From the NCBI GenBank assembly GCA_024195265.1, contig JAJLRJ010000005.1, forward strand, positions 27,278,036-27,342,035: DNA of 64,000 bases, given 5' to 3'. The stretch comes from Dendrophyllia cribrosa. Its lineage: Eukaryota; Cnidaria; Anthozoa; Scleractinia; Dendrophylliidae. Shown here piece by piece: positions 53,901 to 55,456 of this stretch (positions within the stretch are counted from its first letter, which is position 1; each line of letters opens with the position of its first letter). The notes beneath the pieces are model-generated. The model did not search any database and was not told where the DNA came from. It saw only the letters and a list, made by a program, of their open reading frames with translations. A program made the translations under genes and the position numbers.

Positions 53901-55456
53901 AGTTTTCACTAGACATAAGCGTAAACATAAGCGGAGCAGGCAAGCAGCAGACAGCGGGCCTGAAATGGGCATAAGCATAGGAATCAATCTCGTGCTTATT
54001 CACTTTTCGCAAATTCTAGTGTTTCTTCTTTGGCTAATGGTTGTCTCTAGTGAAAACATGGGACATAATAGTAGCATACAGATACACCTAATAGCCCAAT
54101 TTCGATATATTAAAATTCAACTTAAAACAAAAGACAACACTACGAGGCTTAGGGGAATAAACCATATAAATCCTTACTATCATTCCCCTAAGCCTCGCAG
54201 TGATGTCTTTTGTTTCAAGTTGAATTTTAATATATCGAAATTGGGCTATTGCAATAACGTTGTCATAGAAAAATGAAAAAAGCCAAATAGGAATTAATTA
54301 TCTTAATCATCACAGCGACATGCAGCTACACGTTTAATTTCAACTTTTACCTGGGTAAATTCAAAATAACAATAGCCGCGGCACGATAAGCATGCAGCGG
54401 CTATTGTTAATTTAAATTAATTAAGCGTGCAGCGGCTATTGTTATTTGAAATGTACCTTGGTAAAAGTTGAAACCATATGGTAACCGTCCATGTTGGAAA
54501 TATGTTGCTACCCGGTTGACTCATTCTCTGAGTGTGTGAGTAACTGTTACATGTGCACATTTGCACTACGAGAAAGGAAAAGTGCAAAAACCTGTTCTTA
54601 AACATAGTTCTTGTGCACGGCGAGAATGTACTTGTATACCTAATTAATTCCTATTGGCCTTTTTTCATTTTTTGTTTTTACATTTTTCATTTTTCCATGA
54701 CAACGTTATTGCAACGTTATTGCAATTAGGTGTATACTATACCTAACAATATACTATTCCTAACAATTAAACAAAACAAACCACAGGTAACTCAAGCTCC
54801 TTGTGTGAGAAATCGTGTTTTACGCCTCAGTGACGTGACGCTCATACCACAAAACTCACAGACATCTCACACGAGGAGCTTAGGTTACTGTAAACAAACG
54901 TGATCGCCTGCTTCTTCAGACAAATGAATTCGAAATGAATAATTACCGAGGGTACGATAAGACGTTTAGGGAGGATGATTCCAGCAACAGGAAACGTCTT
55001 CTGCTCTCAGTTCACATGCAAGGGGTTTTAGCAATACGATCATCCTAGCGGGAGAATCATCCAAGCGCGACGTGTTCGTGTTTCATGGGTCTTTCATCAG
55101 TCTGTTTTCAGTTTAAAAATTGCAAAGGGTTGTAGTATCCCTCGGTTGGGATCATTTCGCTAGGATAATCTTGGTGCTAAGATCATCGTCCGTCCAGATA
55201 AATAGTTGTCTTAAATAATCTTGAATAAAAGTCGAATTAATTCATTTGACTTCGATCAGACATCAGAACTGAATACATGTAACGCGCTATCAATATTCAG
55301 CCTAGAGCGCTACACTATGTTTTAAATATTTTTCAGTGTATTTTTAATGTAGATAGTATTGTATTGTCAGTTTCTCTTACCAGCATTTCCTTGAACTTGT
55401 CTGCTGAAACTCGGTGCAAGAACAGCTAAAATCGAAACCAGGCATACTCTTTCCAT
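13698..55456 (-). CDS. Adhesion GPCR: signal peptide, D8C, C-type lectin, HormR, GAIN/GPS, 7TM (17 exons, 3' tail missing)
   Basis: Exons, 5' to 3': 55,456-55,381; 52,637-52,263; 47,997-47,836; 40,491-40,048; 37,583-37,542; 37,397-37,356; 37,214-37,173; 31,498-31,334; 30,920-30,826; 30,394-30,116; 28,088-28,020; 25,660-25,394; 24,049-23,867; 22,373-22,170; 20,589-20,427; 19,532-19,396; 13,952-13,698. Each has AG before and GT after, and the sum is 3000 nt in one frame. Residues: signal 1-18, D8C about 26-140, STP linker 151-204, lectin 205-350, PTT linker 353-394, HormR about 410-481, GAIN 482-747 with GPS near its end, 7TM 755-1000. Ectodomain junctions up to the start of the second HormR exon are all phase 1, while GAIN/7TM junctions are phase 0 except one, a pattern of exon shuffling onto a conserved core. 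Family role: cell-surface receptor self-cleaved at the GPS and activated by its tethered agonist. The cytoplasmic tail exon and UTRs were not identified; one extra ectodomain exon is possible at 48,084-48,203. Confidence 0.85.
14167..14329. mobile_element. Palindromic MITE with TAGACCAATTTTGATATATT ends
   Basis: Almost perfect inverted arms of about 70 bases (TTGGCTCCGAGGCTTGGG against CCCAAGCCTCGGAGCCAA). A relative with TAGCCCAATTTCGATATATT ends lies at 54,092-54,248. TA at both ends. Confidence 0.8.
14924..14982. repeat. (AT)n microsatellite
   Basis: About 30 uninterrupted AT dinucleotides, preceded 100 bases earlier by CTATCTATCTATCTATATAT. Frames reading YIYIYI across it are artefacts. 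Confidence 0.95.
14983..15085. repeat. Dispersed repeat, copy 2 (TTTTGTGACTGAAAGACGCC)
   Basis: Near-identical to 11,130-11,240, in the same orientation, directly after the AT microsatellite. Confidence 0.7.
15177..15654. mobile_element. Foldback MITE with TACAGTCAAAACCGGTCAAG ends
   Basis: Arms of about 140 bases face each other: TACAGTCAAAACCGGTCAAG at 15,177 and its complement ending 15,654, followed inward by GAATTAATTAATGGGTTCAT-like and AATAATCCGCTCTTCGAATA sequence on both sides. TA at both ends. No coding content. Confidence 0.8.
15720..15968. repeat. Dispersed repeat, uninterrupted copy
   Basis: Contains GTTTTGATTTCTTGACCACC, then TTTGTATCCAATTAAGTTGT and TATTTGGTGGCATTTAGCAC, then GGCAGGACAGTGTCCCTTTA. 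Matches the interrupted copy at 7,622-8,450 and a fragment near 7,030-7,125. Confidence 0.65.
16035..16170. repeat. Dispersed CTCGTGAATACGCGAAGCG repeat
   Basis: CTCGTGAATACGCGAAGCGT followed by TGAACATGATATAGTATACG and a duplicated GAGATATTGTATACGGGCTC block. Relatives: 26,455-26,545, 34,550-34,710 and 40,775-40,860, usually followed by CAATTTTCACTCCTTCCATC. Confidence 0.6.
16185..16500. repeat. Degenerate array of TTTCGC/GCGAAA words
   Basis: The stretch is built from GCGAATT, GCGAAATTTCGC, GACGAAAATTCGCC and similar words on both strands with irregular spacing. It contrasts with the AT-rich intron around it. Frames over it have no protein character. Confidence 0.7.
17205..17400. repeat. 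Degenerate array of ATCGAAC/GTTCGAT words
   Basis: About 15 occurrences of ATCGAAC or GTTCGAT within 200 bases, including ATCGAACGTTCGATTAATCG and CAATCACGCGATTGGGTTCG. Many are perfect small palindromes. Confidence 0.75.
17560..18065. mobile_element. TTAA-flanked MITE (copy 2, opposite orientation)
   Basis: TTAACGCTAATCAGCCTGGG at the left with a run of about 18 G, and GGCTGAATAGGGTTAA at the right. The interior is the reverse complement of the copy at 10,145-10,770. Confidence 0.85.
18371..18538. mobile_element. TACACC-type MITE with GGTTGCTTTGGTCATTGG arms
   Basis: TACACCTAATTCAAAAAAGG at the left pairs with the right end at 18,538; the arms GGTCATTGGTAATTGGGCAT are near-perfect complements. 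No coding content. Confidence 0.85.
18889..19372. repeat. Two-copy tandem duplication, 242-bp unit
   Basis: 18,889-19,130 and 19,131-19,372 are nearly identical AT-rich units beginning ATTAAAAACGAGCTTTCTTT. The few differences suggest a recent duplication. It lies in the intron just 3' of exon 16, about 25 bases from the donor. Confidence 0.9.
19396..19532 (-). CDS. Receptor exon 16: TM4, second extracellular loop, start of TM5
   Basis: Acceptor TTTACTAG, donor GTCAGT. The 45 codons (entered in phase 1, left in phase 0) encode [12 protein letters not shown] (TM4 with its Pro), then the loop with the conserved ATACWLD, whose Cys pairs with TM3 in this family, and [12 protein letters not shown] (TM5 start). 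TM5 continues in exon 17. Confidence 0.9.
19588..19862 (+). mobile_element. tRNA-derived SINE
   Basis: TGTGGTTAGGGCGCTGGAC (A box) and GAGTTCAAGTCCCGC (B box) form the head; the body contains CCAACTGGTCTGCCTCCTGC and GAGTGGCGTGCCTGTAAAGT. The head is tRNA-like but is followed by a long non-tRNA body, so it is a SINE and not a tRNA gene. Confidence 0.75.
20427..20589 (-). CDS. Receptor exon 15: TM3 and start of TM4
   Basis: Acceptor GATTCACAG, donor GTAGGT. Encodes [29 protein letters not shown] and KYFYLFGWG, the classic TM3 motif of adhesion GPCRs with the disulphide Cys at its start. Leaves in phase 1; the last G joins GT of the next exon to make the Gly before the TM4 FPAVV. Confidence 0.92.
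20590..21444. other. Intron sequence, no feature seen
   Basis: Unremarkable intron. Frames at 20,679-21,001 lack domain features and splice context. Confidence 0.5.
21445..22000. mobile_element. TACACC-type element, degenerate
   Basis: TGCACCAAATTGCAATGACG at the left and CGTATGTTATTACAATTAGG at the right form diverged TIRs related to the 54,083-54,734 element (AATTGCAATAACGTTG, AAAAAAGGCCAATAGG). Confidence 0.6.
22170..22373 (-). CDS. Receptor exon 14: TM1, first intracellular loop, TM2
   Basis: Acceptor TTGTAG, donor GTAGGT; 68 codons, phase 0 both sides. [20 protein letters not shown] is TM1 and [20 protein letters not shown] is TM2, with the LNLCAAIA pattern of the family. The charged [10 protein letters not shown] before TM1 links to the tethered agonist. 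Confidence 0.92.
23180..23252 (-). other. tRNA-like block inside the TIR element
   Basis: Minus strand: GGTGGTACTCTGGTAGTG as A-box region and CCCAGGTTCAATCCTGGGGA as B-box region with a T-stem-like CCCAGG/CCTGGG pair. T-rich sequence follows (CTTTTTTTTTTTACAC). The homologous block at 42,766-43,109 supports its antiquity. Confidence 0.65.
23405..23582 (-). mobile_element. tRNA-derived SINE (copy 2), nested in a TIR element
   Basis: Head GGGAGCAGGGATGACGCAGT on the minus strand, B box GGGTTCAATTTCCGG, body CATATGTGGGTTGAGTCTCA and TTTTTTCTCCGGGTACTTCG. Same family as 6,722-6,903, somewhat better preserved in the B-box stem. Confidence 0.85.
23867..24049 (-). CDS. Receptor exon 13: GPS motif of the GAIN domain
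   Basis: Acceptor ATTTAAAAAG, donor GTAAGT; 61 codons, phase 0 both sides. [18 protein letters not shown] followed by [13 protein letters not shown] holds all four GPS cysteines and both Trp. Cleavage in this family falls between Leu and Thr of HLT, so the tethered agonist would begin [11 protein letters not shown]. All catalytic positions look intact. Confidence 0.95.
24243..24713. mobile_element. TTAA-type MITE (copy 3)
   Basis: Left end GTAACCCTATTTTGCCTGAG (TTAA changed to GTAA) with a short G run; right end GCAAAATAGGGTTAA preceded by a C-run. Interior same as 17,560-18,065, with one deletion of about 50 bases near 24,560. Confidence 0.8.
24853..25262. repeat. Inverted-repeat element, about 410 bp
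   Basis: AATCTTCCAACGGTAGC at the left pairs with GCTACCGTTGGAAGATT at the right; further inward GATTGGTTTGTTATTGACAT pairs with GTCAGTAAATAAACCAATC. Probably a MITE. Confidence 0.6.
25394..25660 (-). CDS. Receptor exon 12: GAIN subdomain B
   Basis: Acceptor CTTCTTTTCAG, donor GTAAAG; 89 codons, phase 0. Contains [40 protein letters not shown] and IVLQNQKVK. The 'V.SSTV.PK...LSEPVKIVL' core matches the beta-sandwich part of GAIN in adhesion GPCRs. Several NxS/T sites are present. Confidence 0.9.
25661..26205. other. Intron sequence, no feature seen
   Basis: A 123-codon plus-strand frame at 25,808-26,179 has no family resemblance, and lies opposite the receptor gene. Rejected as a gene. Confidence 0.5.
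26221..26389. repeat. (TTCC)n microsatellite, about 170 bp
   Basis: More than 40 uninterrupted CCTT units. The frame reading LPSFLPSF is an artefact of period 4. Confidence 0.97.
26455..26545. repeat. Dispersed GTGAATACGCG repeat copy
   Basis: CTGTGAATACGCGTATGCGT, then GGACAGATATGCAAAT-like sequence and CTCCTTCCATCGGCTGTAAA, as in the copies near 34,550 and 40,780. Confidence 0.5.
26794..26866 (+). other. tRNA-like SINE head
   Basis: TCGTGGGCTAAGGCGCCGGA (A box) and CCCGGGTTCAATTCACG (B box) 35 bases apart, followed by TTCTTTTTTT. Acceptor stem does not close well, so a SINE head is more likely than a tRNA gene. Confidence 0.55.
26890..28019. other. Intron sequence, no feature seen
   Basis: AT-rich, without exon-like frames. 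The phrase ACGAGTTGGCTCGTAGGAGC near 27,185 echoes CGGGTTGGCTCTTAGGAGCC near 26,980, a small local duplication. Confidence 0.5.
28020..28088 (-). CDS. Receptor exon 11: short GAIN subdomain A exon
   Basis: Strong acceptor TTTTTTGTTCAG and donor GTAAGT enclose 69 nt, phase 0 both sides, reading [19 protein letters not shown] then MGIA. It fills the expected helical segment between exon 10 and exon 12 and keeps the frame. The sequence match to GAIN is weak by itself; position and splice signals carry the call. Confidence 0.7.
28089..29930. other. Intron sequence, no gene seen
   Basis: A 170-codon minus-strand frame at 28,894-29,406 shows no domain and is Lys/Phe/Cys-rich without splice logic. 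At 29,515-29,640 the phrase CCAAAAGTTATCACGTTAAA is locally repeated. Confidence 0.5.
29936..30006 (-). other. tRNA-like block (SINE head)
   Basis: Minus strand: TTGTAGCTCAGAGGGGGAGC is a good A box and CATGGGTTCGAAATCCTTCG a good B box, with an Ala-tRNA-like middle. The acceptor arm lacks clear pairing and a T-rich terminator is absent right after it. Possibly a decayed tRNA gene; a SINE head is more likely. Confidence 0.5.
30116..30394 (-). CDS. Receptor exon 10: GAIN subdomain A
   Basis: Acceptor CATTCAG, donor GTAAGT; 93 codons, phase 0. [32 protein letters not shown] and [16 protein letters not shown] follow the helical subdomain A pattern of adhesion GPCRs (GDL..a..iL; .NlLd......W.el). 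Three NxS/T glycosylation sites are visible. Confidence 0.92.
30826..30920 (-). CDS. Receptor exon 9: second half of HormR domain
   Basis: Acceptor ATTTCTTAG, donor GTACGT. Enters in phase 1, leaves in phase 0. [20 protein letters not shown] then [12 protein letters not shown] has the GxxxRxC...GxWG...C...F..L..Q pattern of hormone-receptor domains. Confidence 0.9.
31334..31498 (-). CDS. Receptor exon 8: first half of HormR domain
   Basis: Donor GTACTA after GCCAGAG is clear. The acceptor at 31,499 (AAGCCAG) is chosen because it restores phase 1 and gives a 165-nt phase 1-1 exon; the frame stays open further upstream, so an earlier acceptor is possible. [13 protein letters not shown] is followed by [20 protein letters not shown] and CPNGARG, the canonical C...DG..W..T.AG.....CP.G..G of HormR. 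Confidence 0.85.
31818..31906. repeat. 10-bp tandem repeat (TATCAAAGGA)n
   Basis: Nine units of TATCAAAGGA with AAGA and CAGCA variants, the variants themselves recurring (TATCACAGCA). Confidence 0.9.
32195..33383. mobile_element. 1.19-kb TIR element carrying a RecQ-like helicase fragment
   Basis: Ends AGCCTGCGAGCAAGCTCTCG at the left and the complement at the right; the inverted match continues through GAGAGCTTGCAACGATGTCT and CAGAAATTTGAATG for about 110 bases each side. The interior holds a helicase start (32,408-32,803). TIRs around a captured helicase suggest a non-autonomous DNA transposon, perhaps derived from a helicase-bearing superfamily. Confidence 0.75.
32408..32803 (+). pseudogene. 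RecQ-like superfamily II helicase, N-terminal fragment
   Basis: From ATG at 32,408: [17 protein letters not shown], then [18 protein letters not shown], which is the RecQ-type Q-motif region and Walker A (TGYGKS). The frame breaks at about 32,650; the family sequence resumes in another frame ([19 protein letters not shown], then GSAKKII) and stops at 32,803. DEAD/DEAH box and C-terminal lobe are absent. RecQ helicases unwind DNA; this remnant cannot. Confidence 0.75.
33384..34545. other. Intron sequence, no gene seen
   Basis: Contains CAAAATGGCCGCCAATATGG at 33,851-33,875, a common piece of MITE arms, but no clear mate. Confidence 0.5.
34550..34830. repeat. Dispersed CTCGTGAATACGC repeat, two tandem partial copies
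   Basis: CTCGTGAATACGCGGATCAT at 34,550 and CTCGTGAATACGCCAAGCGT at 34,675, each followed by related text; then three spaced copies of TTTCCCAGTGTATTACGTCA-like sequence up to 34,830. Confidence 0.6.
34970..35348. repeat. Repeat rich in TTCCCTGAC with matching ends
   Basis: CATGGTTGCCACAG at the left and CTGTGGCAATCATG at the right are inverted. TTCCCTGAC occurs eight times, clustered at both ends. Likely a non-autonomous DNA element. The 130-codon frame over it has no protein-like features. Confidence 0.6.
35349..37030. other. Intron sequence, no gene seen
   Basis: A perfect small hairpin GGTGTCCC...GGGACACC lies at 35,400-35,425. At 36,890-36,940 CTTATGCTTTTGCTTATGC-type hexamer repeats occur. 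Confidence 0.5.
37173..37214 (-). CDS. Receptor exon 7: PTT linker, copy A
   Basis: Acceptor TTCTTTTAG, donor GTAAGT; 42 nt, phase 1-1, reading [14 protein letters not shown] with the split codons. Thr/Pro/Ser-rich, fitting an O-glycosylated stalk between the lectin and HormR domains. Confidence 0.85.
   Translation of the reverse strand, partial: RQQPSQSRHQQPS
37356..37397 (-). CDS. Receptor exon 6: PTT linker, copy B
   Basis: Acceptor TTCTTTTAG, donor GTAGGT; 42 nt, phase 1-1, reading [14 protein letters not shown]. Four residues differ from copy A. Confidence 0.85.
   Translation of the reverse strand, partial: PQQPSQSRHQQSS
37542..37583 (-). CDS. Receptor exon 5: PTT linker, copy C
   Basis: Acceptor TTCTTTAAG, donor GTAGGT; 42 nt, phase 1-1, reading [14 protein letters not shown]. 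Closest to copy B. The AAG acceptor is weaker than the TAG of the other copies, so this exon may be skipped or variable. Confidence 0.8.
   Translation of the reverse strand, partial: QQQPSQSRHQQSS
37666..39550. other. Intron sequence, no gene seen
   Basis: Long AT-rich stretch; AAAAGTA/AAATTCAA-rich text at 38,690-38,920. No extra phase 1-1 exon was recognised, though very short ones could be missed. Confidence 0.5.
39552..39734. mobile_element. TACACC-type palindromic MITE (sister of 5,180-5,361)
   Basis: Ends TACACCGAATGCAAATATGG and complement; inner arms TTATTATTCTTTTATGTGTA and AATTAGTCTCACTGGCCTC face each other around GTGCAAAGTTC. Same layout and size as 5,180-5,361. Confidence 0.88.
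40048..40491 (-). CDS. Receptor exon 4: C-type lectin domain
   Basis: Acceptor GCTTTTTCAG-type (CTTTTTCAG), donor GTAAGT; 444 nt, phase 1-1. A complete C-type lectin fold in one exon: [59 protein letters not shown] and SVCKRV. EPN plus WND are the calcium and sugar ligands of mannose-type lectins, so carbohydrate binding is predicted. The six expected Cys positions are filled. A short Thr-rich tail follows. Confidence 0.95.
40775..40865. repeat. Dispersed CTCGTCAATACGCAAAGC repeat copy
   Basis: Followed by GAGATATAACAGACTGGGAC and TTTTCACTTCTTCCATCGGC, as in the other copies. Confidence 0.55.
40880..41095. repeat. Single end of the Mutator-like foldback family
   Basis: ATCCTCAGAGTCCCAGGGGC matches the tip of the foldback at 4,915 (ATCCTCGGAGACCCAGGGGC), and GATTGGGCAGATAAAATCC...TTCTGCCCAATCAG matches its inner part. 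No opposite arm was found nearby, so this is a solo end. Confidence 0.7.
41270..41742 (+). pseudogene. BEL/Pao retrotransposon integrase fragment
   Basis: [20 protein letters not shown] is the start of the HHCC region, followed by CRR and YRMPQMAP, then [15 protein letters not shown] with the first catalytic Asp and [20 protein letters not shown]. This order is characteristic of BEL/Pao integrases. The copy ends soon after (NLRNGWI), before the second and third acidic residues, and its upstream polyprotein is unreadable. Confidence 0.8.
42028..42165. repeat. Tandem repeat, about 19-20 bp (AACACTTCCCAGAATCCAAA)n
   Basis: Seven units with single-base variants, followed at once by a long palindrome. 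Confidence 0.9.
42176..42320. mobile_element. Palindromic MITE, about 145 bp
   Basis: CCACCGGTTTTCCGTGG...CTCTTATTTACCACGATT at the left is mirrored by AATCGTGGTAAATAAGAG...CCACGGAAAACCGGTGG at the right; GTCATCACATGGTCAAAAT sits at the hairpin neck. Confidence 0.85.
42595..42750. mobile_element. Palindromic MITE, TATAGATGGTTTTCAC family (copy 2)
   Basis: Same ends and interior as 7,434-7,600, with few differences. Confidence 0.82.
42766..43109. mobile_element. TIR element with tRNA-like core
   Basis: GTGACTAGAATGGATACTCC at the left pairs with GTATCCATTCTAGTCAC at the right, continuing through AAAATCAGGTTGGACCA for about 55 bases. A tRNA-like block on the minus strand (GGTGGTACAGTGGTGCGGTA; CACAGGTTCAATCCTAAGTG) lies at about 42,890-42,962. 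Shares TAATGTCGACAC with 23,053-23,681. Confidence 0.8.
43255..43625. repeat. Two nested palindromes
   Basis: Outer arms: CGAAACTTGAAAAGTTTAGCC against AGTAGGC...TTTTCAAGTTTCG-type sequence (43,295 and 43,580). Inner arms: TTTGTCCTTAGTGCAAATTT at 43,360 against AAATTTGCACCAAGGACAAA at 43,450. Suggests one MITE inside another. Confidence 0.6.
44181..46440 (-). pseudogene. L1-like LINE: reverse transcriptase and C-terminal region, broken
   Basis: Reading leftward: [19 protein letters not shown] near 46,380, [49 protein letters not shown] (RT domain motif with the first Asp) to 45,857. Then frame changes, with [12 protein letters not shown] (the second and third Asp) in another frame near 45,660. 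A clean 451-codon frame (45,536-44,181) covers the thumb and C-terminal region with the zinc knuckle [18 protein letters not shown]. The endonuclease half is missing. Same strand as the receptor, in its intron. Confidence 0.9.
46595..46745. repeat. Palindrome around a GCGC centre
   Basis: AATTTGGTCTGAAATCATAC faces GTATGATTTCAGACCAAAAT, with CGAACAAGCGCACAGCGCGA at the centre. Probably a MITE whose outer ends also include the 59-bp tandem that follows. Confidence 0.6.
46839..47064. repeat. 59-bp tandem repeat, four copies
   Basis: Units start at 46,839, 46,898, 46,957 and 47,016 (GATTTGGAGCAAAAAACAGT), each containing GTGCGATTCGGGAATAAATC then GCACTGCTGAGAAAAAGATG. GTGCGATT and AATCGCAC are inverted within each unit, so each can form a small hairpin. 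Confidence 0.93.
47430..47640. repeat. Diverged fragment of the TTAA MITE interior
   Basis: GATCCGGCATCTTGGATTTC and ACCAATAAAGGTAATGC echo GATCCGCCATCTTGGATTTC and CCAATAAATAAACGCTAAAT of 10,145-10,770. No ends are preserved. Confidence 0.5.
47836..47997 (-). CDS. Receptor exon 3: Ser/Thr/Pro-rich linker
   Basis: Acceptor TATCAAACAG, donor GTAACG; 162 nt, phase 1-1. [18 protein letters not shown] then [18 protein letters not shown] and [12 protein letters not shown]. No fold recognised; composition fits an O-glycosylated spacer between D8C and lectin domains. Confidence 0.8.
48084..48203 (-). other. Possible extra receptor exon
   Basis: A 120-nt phase 1-1 segment would read [19 protein letters not shown] then [20 protein letters not shown]. 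It has a pyrimidine tract before the acceptor and would insert in frame between exons 2 and 3. The donor (GTTTTT) is poor, and the better GTAAGA at 48,039 breaks the phase. Undecided. Confidence 0.25.
48204..49364. other. Intron sequence, no gene seen
   Basis: AT-rich with no recognised repeat ends. Confidence 0.5.
49365..49683. mobile_element. Harbinger-type MITE of GATCGC words (copy 2)
   Basis: AGCCTGGTTTCCATATAATC and complement, with TTA at 49,362-49,364 and 49,684-49,686. The interior is a near-perfect palindrome of GATCGCAAC and GATCCTTGC units, including AACGATCGCAACGATCGCAG. Central AGAAATTTTTCTATCTCTGC loop. Confidence 0.9.
50037..50199. mobile_element. Harbinger-type palindromic MITE
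   Basis: GGGCCTGGTCGCACTACAGT and complement ACTGTAGTGCGACCAGGCCC, with TTA at 50,034-50,036 and 50,200-50,202. It splits another inverted pair (CTGCCAATGGGCCTTA at 50,020 and TAAGGCCCATCGGCA near 50,345). Confidence 0.85.
50453..50876. mobile_element. Harbinger-type MITE, AGCCCCGTCTACACGAGC ends
   Basis: AGCCCCGTCTACACGAGCAA at the left and TTGCTCGTGTAGACGGGGCT at the right, flanked by TTA. The right half contains a 65-base direct duplication (GGCAAATAAAAATTGCCACA twice, near 50,750 and 50,818). Confidence 0.85.
51656..51850. repeat. Dispersed repeat that starts with a poly-G run (copy 2)
   Basis: About 22 G, then ACTCCCATATAAAAATGACG, GTACCTTTTAGGGGTCAAAA and GGTACCTTTTAGGGTATGAG. Longer match to 858-1,200. 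Confidence 0.75.
52263..52637 (-). CDS. Receptor exon 2: D8C domain
   Basis: Acceptor TGTCGTAG, donor GTAGGG; 375 nt, phase 1-1. [15 protein letters not shown] opens it; [60 protein letters not shown] and CFLRYCGN follow. This is the eight-cysteine domain of uromodulin, GP2 and OIT3, here entire in one exon. Extracellular, disulphide-bonded, possibly ligand- or glycan-binding. Confidence 0.93.
52978..53684. mobile_element. Harbinger-type element, GGCCCCGTCCACACTAATGC ends
   Basis: GGCCCCGTCCACACTAATGC and the right end GTGTGGACGGGGTC, with TTA at 52,975-52,977 and 53,685-53,687. Subterminal repeats of AAAACG and GTGTGGACG fill both flanks. The centre carries a Myb/SANT-like N-terminal fragment on the minus strand. 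Confidence 0.88.
53271..53426 (-). pseudogene. Myb/SANT-like fragment inside the Harbinger element
   Basis: From a Met at about 53,426: [19 protein letters not shown] then [19 protein letters not shown] and [20 protein letters not shown] fits the first helix of the Myb/SANT-like DNA-binding proteins encoded by PIF/Harbinger elements. Only the N-terminal part remains. Confidence 0.65.
53688..53898. mobile_element. Harbinger-type MITE abutting the previous one
   Basis: GGGCGCTTACCATTTGTCAG and CTGACAAATGGTAAGCGCTC ends; TTA at 53,685-53,687 (shared with the neighbour) and 53,899-53,901. Arms ACTGGCCGACCGG against CCGGTCTGGCCGGCCAGT. Confidence 0.88.
54092..54248. mobile_element. Palindromic MITE with TAGCCCAATTTCGATATATT ends, nested
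   Basis: Near-perfect arms (AACTTAAAACAAAAGACA; GAGGCTTAGGGGAAT) and TA at both ends. Inserted into the TIR of the surrounding element. Related to 14,167-14,329. Confidence 0.85.
54340..54480. repeat. Palindrome with AACAATAGCCGC / GCGGCTATTGTT arms
   Basis: TTTCAACTTTTACCTGGGTA pairs with the right end TACCTTGGTAAAAGTTGAAA; GCAGCGGCTATTGTTA occurs twice in direct order as well. Confidence 0.65.
55381..55456 (-). CDS. Receptor exon 1: signal peptide and start codon
   Basis: ATG at 55,456 opens [18 protein letters not shown] followed by RQVQGNA, a typical secretory signal. Donor GTAAGA after GCTG gives phase 1, and the last G joins AA of exon 2 to make the Glu before CYNYRF. Upstream on the minus strand, GATAAAAAGC about 45 bases before ATG could be a TATA-like element, weakly supported. 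Confidence 0.88.

Larger units (their letters stand above)
54083..54734. mobile_element. TACACC-type element, left TIR split by another MITE
   Basis: TACACCTAAT at the left, interrupted at 54,092-54,248, then TGCAATAACGTTGTCATAGA; at the right CATGACAACGTTATTGCA and ATTAGGTGTA. AAAAGCCAAATAGGAATTAA on the left arm pairs with TTAATTCCTATTGGCCTTTT on the right. Another palindrome sits in its centre (54,340-54,480). Confidence 0.8.
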
